From Ooceraea biroi (Eukaryota; Arthropoda; Insecta; Hymenoptera; Formicidae): a stretch of DNA of 64,000 bases. Every line of letters begins with the position of its first letter. The stretch's first letter is position 1. The position numbers and the translations under genes are program-made. This document shows positions 60,978 to 64,000 of the stretch, one piece after another. Below the pieces are notes generated by a model. It was not told where the DNA came from and ran no database searches. It saw nothing but the letters and a program-made list of their open reading frames with translations. The stretch is taken from positions 1,674,001-1,738,000 of the forward strand of contig NC_039518.1 of NCBI RefSeq assembly GCF_003672135.1. The letters are read 5' to 3'.

Positions 60978-61376
60978 GTATTCGCGCATCGCGAGGCTTA
61001 CGAGCAGGTGGTTAGCAAAACGGAGGAGAAGTTGCAGCGCGCCAGATTGGATTACAAGCGAGCCTACGCAACGTTGCTAACGAGCGAGGCTGGCAGTGGT
61101 GCCGAACAGGAATTGAAGCGCGCTTACTTGGAGTCGCACAACGCCTACATCCTGCAGCTACGCGCCACCAACGCTATTACCGAACGCTATCAGCTCCATT
61201 GTCTGCCGGGGCTGTTAGGCGAGATTGCCGAGGTCTACGAGGAACTTTGTGGATTGGCCTGCAAATGCATCTCCGGGATCTCCGAGGCGGCCAGCGAGCG
61301 CTCCGGCGAACAGTCCAAGCGTTATCAGGCCGTGGCCAAAGAGGCCCAGTCGGTCGTGCCGACCAACGATCTACAG
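60978..61376 (+). CDS. F-BAR protein (probably FES/FER-type), exon b
   Basis: Exactly 133 codons, phase 0 at both ends (acceptor CCCCAG, donor GTATAC). The coiled-coil core VFAHREAYEQVVSKTEEKLQRARLDYKRAY is followed by ESHNAYILQLRATNAITERYQLHCLPGLLGEIAEVYEEL. The HN-Y-L-L ... LPGLL ... EE pattern is what FES/FER F-BAR domains show at this point, better than srGAP or FCHSD, though all share N-Y-L-L. This assignment is from remembered family patterns, not a search. Expected role: cytosolic, membrane- and actin-associated signalling at adherens junctions if it is FER/Fps85D. Confidence 0.7.
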
Positions 61377-61853
61377 GTATACCTATCTGTGTCCTCTTGA
61401 ATATGTTGAAAATATCCGCAGAATTTCATAAATAATTGTCAGCCTCATCAATCATTCCTGAAATATATCGTGGGTAATTATGTACTTTAACGGACCCAGC
61501 CCCGATGACCTTGACCTTGACATATGTTGTCAAGGTCACCCTCCTGAGTGACCTTGAAGAGGTTTTAGCCGTCGCTCGTTGTTTATTAAAAAGTTATTAA
61601 CAAAAGAAGTTTAATAATTTTGCACGAATTTTCAGCTGTCCACGCGAAGCAAGGACTTGAGTTTGACATATTACAAAGGTCACCTTCCTGAATAATCCGC
61701 ACTAGGTTTCACCCTTCGCTCGTTGTTTGTTAAAAAGTTATTAACAAAAATGTTTAATGAATAAAGCATAATTGTACGATACCATATACGTTTACGAAAG
61801 AGTATATTTGATGGAATTTTAGCTTTAAATCAGAAATAGGTTTGGGTTAGGTT

Positions 61854-62101
61854 ATATTTTCCGAAACTGGAGCCCCGGACACATACGCTCGTTTTCAGCC
61901 CGTTACGCGGGAGGGCGAGGGGAAGGGGCTTTGCCCCTCCCCCGCCGGAATCCGTGGCGTGTACCAGGTGATCAAAATCTGCACGGTGAAATCTGTTACA
62001 CTGGCCCCGGCGGGGGGAGGGGCTTTGCCCCTCCCCCCCGCCCTCCCGCGAAGCGGGCTGAAAACGAGCGTATGTATCCGGGGCTCCAGTTTCGGAAAAT
62101 A
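61854..62101. repeat. GC-rich hairpin nested in the Mutator-like element
   Basis: Two arms of about 100 bp, from ATTTTCCGAAACTGGAGCCC on the left to its inverse near 62080-62100. Each arm contains its own GGGGCTTTGCCCC mini-hairpin within G-runs (GGCGGGGGGAGGGG). Strikingly GC-rich compared with the AT-rich arms around it, so it looks like a separate insertion. Confidence 0.8.
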
Positions 62102-62112
62102 TTACCTAACCA

Positions 62113-62132
62113 GGTTAGGTTAGGTTAGGTTA
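62113..62132 (+). repeat. Interstitial telomere-type repeat (TTAGG)n
   Basis: Four perfect GGTTA units, i.e. the insect telomere repeat TTAGG, immediately right of the GC-rich hairpin. Two further units lie at 61845-61854, immediately left of it. Confidence 0.75.
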
Positions 62133-62676
62133 AGTTACAGCAGAGAATACTTTGTATTTAACTGTTTGTGCTTTTGGTTAAAGTGAAGAATACTTTGTAC
62201 TTATATTAAAAGAAACTATTCTATATATTAACAATTCACTGCTTTAAATGACTTTCCTTTCTTCGTTCATATACATATTCGTCGTTTATATCTTTCAATA
62301 TTCAATATTCTTTCAAAATAACTACTATATGTTCGAAATTTCTTTTGTTAATAACTTTTTCATAAACAACGATCGACGACTAAAACCTAGTGCGGGTTAT
62401 TCGGAAAGGTAACCTTTGTAATATATGTCAGTATCATGTTCTTGCTTCACGTGGACAGCTAAAAATTCGTGTGAAATCATTAAACTTTCTTTGTTTATAA
62501 CTTTTTAACAAACAACAAGCGACGGCTAAATCCTCTTCAAGGTCACTCAGGAGGGTGACCTTGACAACATATGTCAAGGTCAAGGTCATCGGGGCTGGGT
62601 CCGTTAAAGTACATAATTACCTATATCGTGTGCTGAGAGATTAGTGCTGAATCTTCCAAATAAGAATATCATAGAT

Positions 62677-62789
62677 CTGTTTTTTATTCCTACACTGCTG
62701 AACTGATGCAATAAGTTAGAGTGAGAAGAAATATACTTGTCTCACTTTAACATATTGCACCAGTTCAGCAGTGCAGGAATAAAAAACAG
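62677..62789. repeat. 113-bp near-perfect hairpin (MITE or pre-miRNA-like)
   Basis: Arms of about 50 nt (CTGTTTTTTATTCCTACACT... and ...AGGAATAAAAAACAG) with about five mismatches and a 13-nt loop. Located in the large intron, so transcribed if the gene is. Size and shape fit a short MITE, or a small-RNA precursor. Confidence 0.7.
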
Positions 62790-63546
62790 ACCCCATAACT
62801 CGACACTGTTAGAGAGAAGAAATACGCGATTCTCCTCGCTCGAATCTTTGATTTGGGGATTGGAAGAACGACGTTGACGGCGAGCATCTCATTTCGCGCG
62901 CTCGATATGTCAGTCGACATATCGTCGCCGAATTGATCGCATGCAGATACGATGCTCGTGACGATATGGACCGTGACCATTCGGACATATTGATCACGCA
63001 TAGCAAATTGACGTACCGGGCATATATCCAATTTCGGCAGCAAGGTATCCGAGGGGCGAATTACAATCGTCGGCATCCGGATGAGAGATAGAACGAAACC
63101 GGGCGGGCTGATTAAAGTCGGCCATATCCACTAGCCGGGATAGAGGCATTCGGCTATCAACAACTCGGGATCGAGTTGCCTCGCCTCCGTCCGGTGGATT
63201 AGCTTGTTCAGCTGACCGAACGTTGGTATTCCCTGATTTGTCCTCCTCAAACCGTCGCCGAATCGCGGCATTCTCAATCGGAAATGCCGATTTGTCACTT
63301 AAAGCGTGTCCAATTCGCGTCGCCACATTTCCAGAAAAATATTCTTAATGATCATTTACCGACGAGTAACGATAATAAGTATTCAGCTGACAATTTTATT
63401 TCGAGACACTTGGTACCCGATTTATAATAACTATAAAAAATAAAAATAAAATTGTAAACGTCAGCTCGTTGTAAAGATACTTTGTTAGCGTCGAAGTATT
63501 TATATTAAACTCGATGAGAGAAGAACAATGCGGAATGTTATTTAAG

Positions 63547-63800
63547 GCCTTGGCGCGGAATCTGTCCGCGAACGCGACACCACGCAAGCCACCGCGACGT
63601 CTGTACGTCGCACCGGCACCACCCGAGCAGGTACCGATGGAGAGGATCAATCAAATACCCACGCTCAGGGATGAACTGGTACCAACGGGCACCAGTACGC
63701 TTCCATTGATGGAAGATCTTAAGCACGAACACGACAGCCTCACCCAGGAAATAGGTCGACAACAAGACGCTCTGGACACTTTGGTGCGAATGCAACGGAA
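63547..63800 (+). CDS. F-BAR protein (probably FES/FER-type), exon c
   Basis: Starts in phase 0 after acceptor TTTAAG (63541-63546), joining DLQ of exon b to ALARNLSANATPRKPPRRLYVAPAPPEQVPMER. A Pro-rich linker leads to a predicted coiled coil (LPLMEDLKHEHDSLTQEIGRQQDALDTLVRMQRK) like the F-BAR extension region of FES/FER. Ends in phase 2 at the donor GTATGT (63801). Continues beyond the window. Confidence 0.6.
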
Positions 63801-64000
63801 GTATGTACCACCCTTGATGGCGCCTATTTATTCGCGTATCGTCGTTAACGGCGTTTACCGTTTTAGGGATGGCCCTCTATATTGATTAAAAATAAACATT
63901 TATTTTGTTCTTACGCACTGCCTACGGAGGCATTATATTTTATTATGCGCGGATTTATTTACTTTGTTTTATTCACTTTAGAGTGCACTGATGCAAAACA
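63801..64000 (+). other. Intron start of the F-BAR gene
   Basis: Donor GTATGT at 63801; the remaining 200 bp show no further exon. Confidence 0.5.

Larger units (their letters stand above)
61473..62621. mobile_element. Mutator-like foldback element with 9-bp target duplication
   Basis: Termini GGTAATTATGTAC / GTACATAATTACC and a perfect 9-bp target duplication TATATCGTG (61464-61472 and 62622-62630). Arms are long imperfect inverted repeats (about 61473-61720 and 62390-62621) and include the smaller palindrome GACCTTGACATATGTTGTCA. 9-bp duplications plus long TIRs point to the Mutator (MULE) superfamily. No transposase, 1149 bp. Confidence 0.82.
61377..63546 (+). other. Large intron of the F-BAR gene (2170 bp) with nested repeats
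   Basis: Donor GTATAC at 61377, acceptor TTATTTAAG ending at 63546, phase 0. Contains a Mutator-like foldback element (61473-62621) with a nested GC-rich hairpin, and a separate 113-bp hairpin (62677-62789). 62790-63546 has only unsupported short frames. Confidence 0.6.

Overview
The window looks like nuclear DNA of an insect, most likely a hymenopteran such as an ant. It has no operons and is dominated by degenerate mariner, hAT-like, piggyBac-like, DD41D and Mutator-like elements. TTAGG-type (insect telomere) units occur, and the one recognisable host gene is split into exons with GT-AG introns. That gene lies at the right end on the plus strand (about 60.1-63.8 kb). Three phase-compatible exons encode part of an F-BAR domain protein that most resembles the FES/FER (Fps85D) tyrosine kinase family; the SH2 and kinase parts would lie outside the window.

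Layout. 1-1940: minus-strand tandem array of a broken mariner (family A). 1943-3874: spacer without a supported gene. 3877-6433: a second family A array on the plus strand, complete with TIRs and TA target sites. 6436-7350: single-copy spacer. 7351-27326: a 20-kb block holding two family A copies, a TTAA-flanked piggyBac-like MITE, a 370/391-bp tandem repeat, a 1.08-kb foldback element, an unrecognised candidate coding exon, a second mariner (family B), and the left arm of a hAT-like foldback element. 27327-33098: the palindromic return of the right part of that block. 33099-33198: exactly 100 N. 33199-53966: the same 20-kb block again in direct orientation, almost identical but with two extra 391-bp units. 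53967 to the end: the right half of the hAT-like element, intergenic DNA, a decayed DD41D transposon, an 884-bp TIR element, and the F-BAR gene, whose large intron holds a Mutator-like foldback element.

The most informative structure is the palindrome centre near 27.3 kb. Compared with the intact hAT-like element at 53658-54594 (TSD ATGGTATT), the 27-kb copy reads left flank, left arm, inverted spacer, inverted left arm, inverted left flank. Arm-specific differences place the switch between bases 27310 and 27327. This is the product expected from a U-type exchange between the inverted arms on two chromatids, and equally from an assembler passing through a collapsed inverted repeat. With a 100-N gap and a near-identical direct copy, two overlapping haplotype contigs (roughly 1-27 kb and 33-64 kb) joined by a palindromic misassembly is the simplest alternative. 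Read depth and spanning reads would decide.

The mariner copies record several shared small deletions, some compensating in reading frame, and a 9-bp microhomology junction that generated 662-673-bp tandem units. No intact transposase was found. Most other open frames in the window have no recognisable domain and are not annotated as genes.
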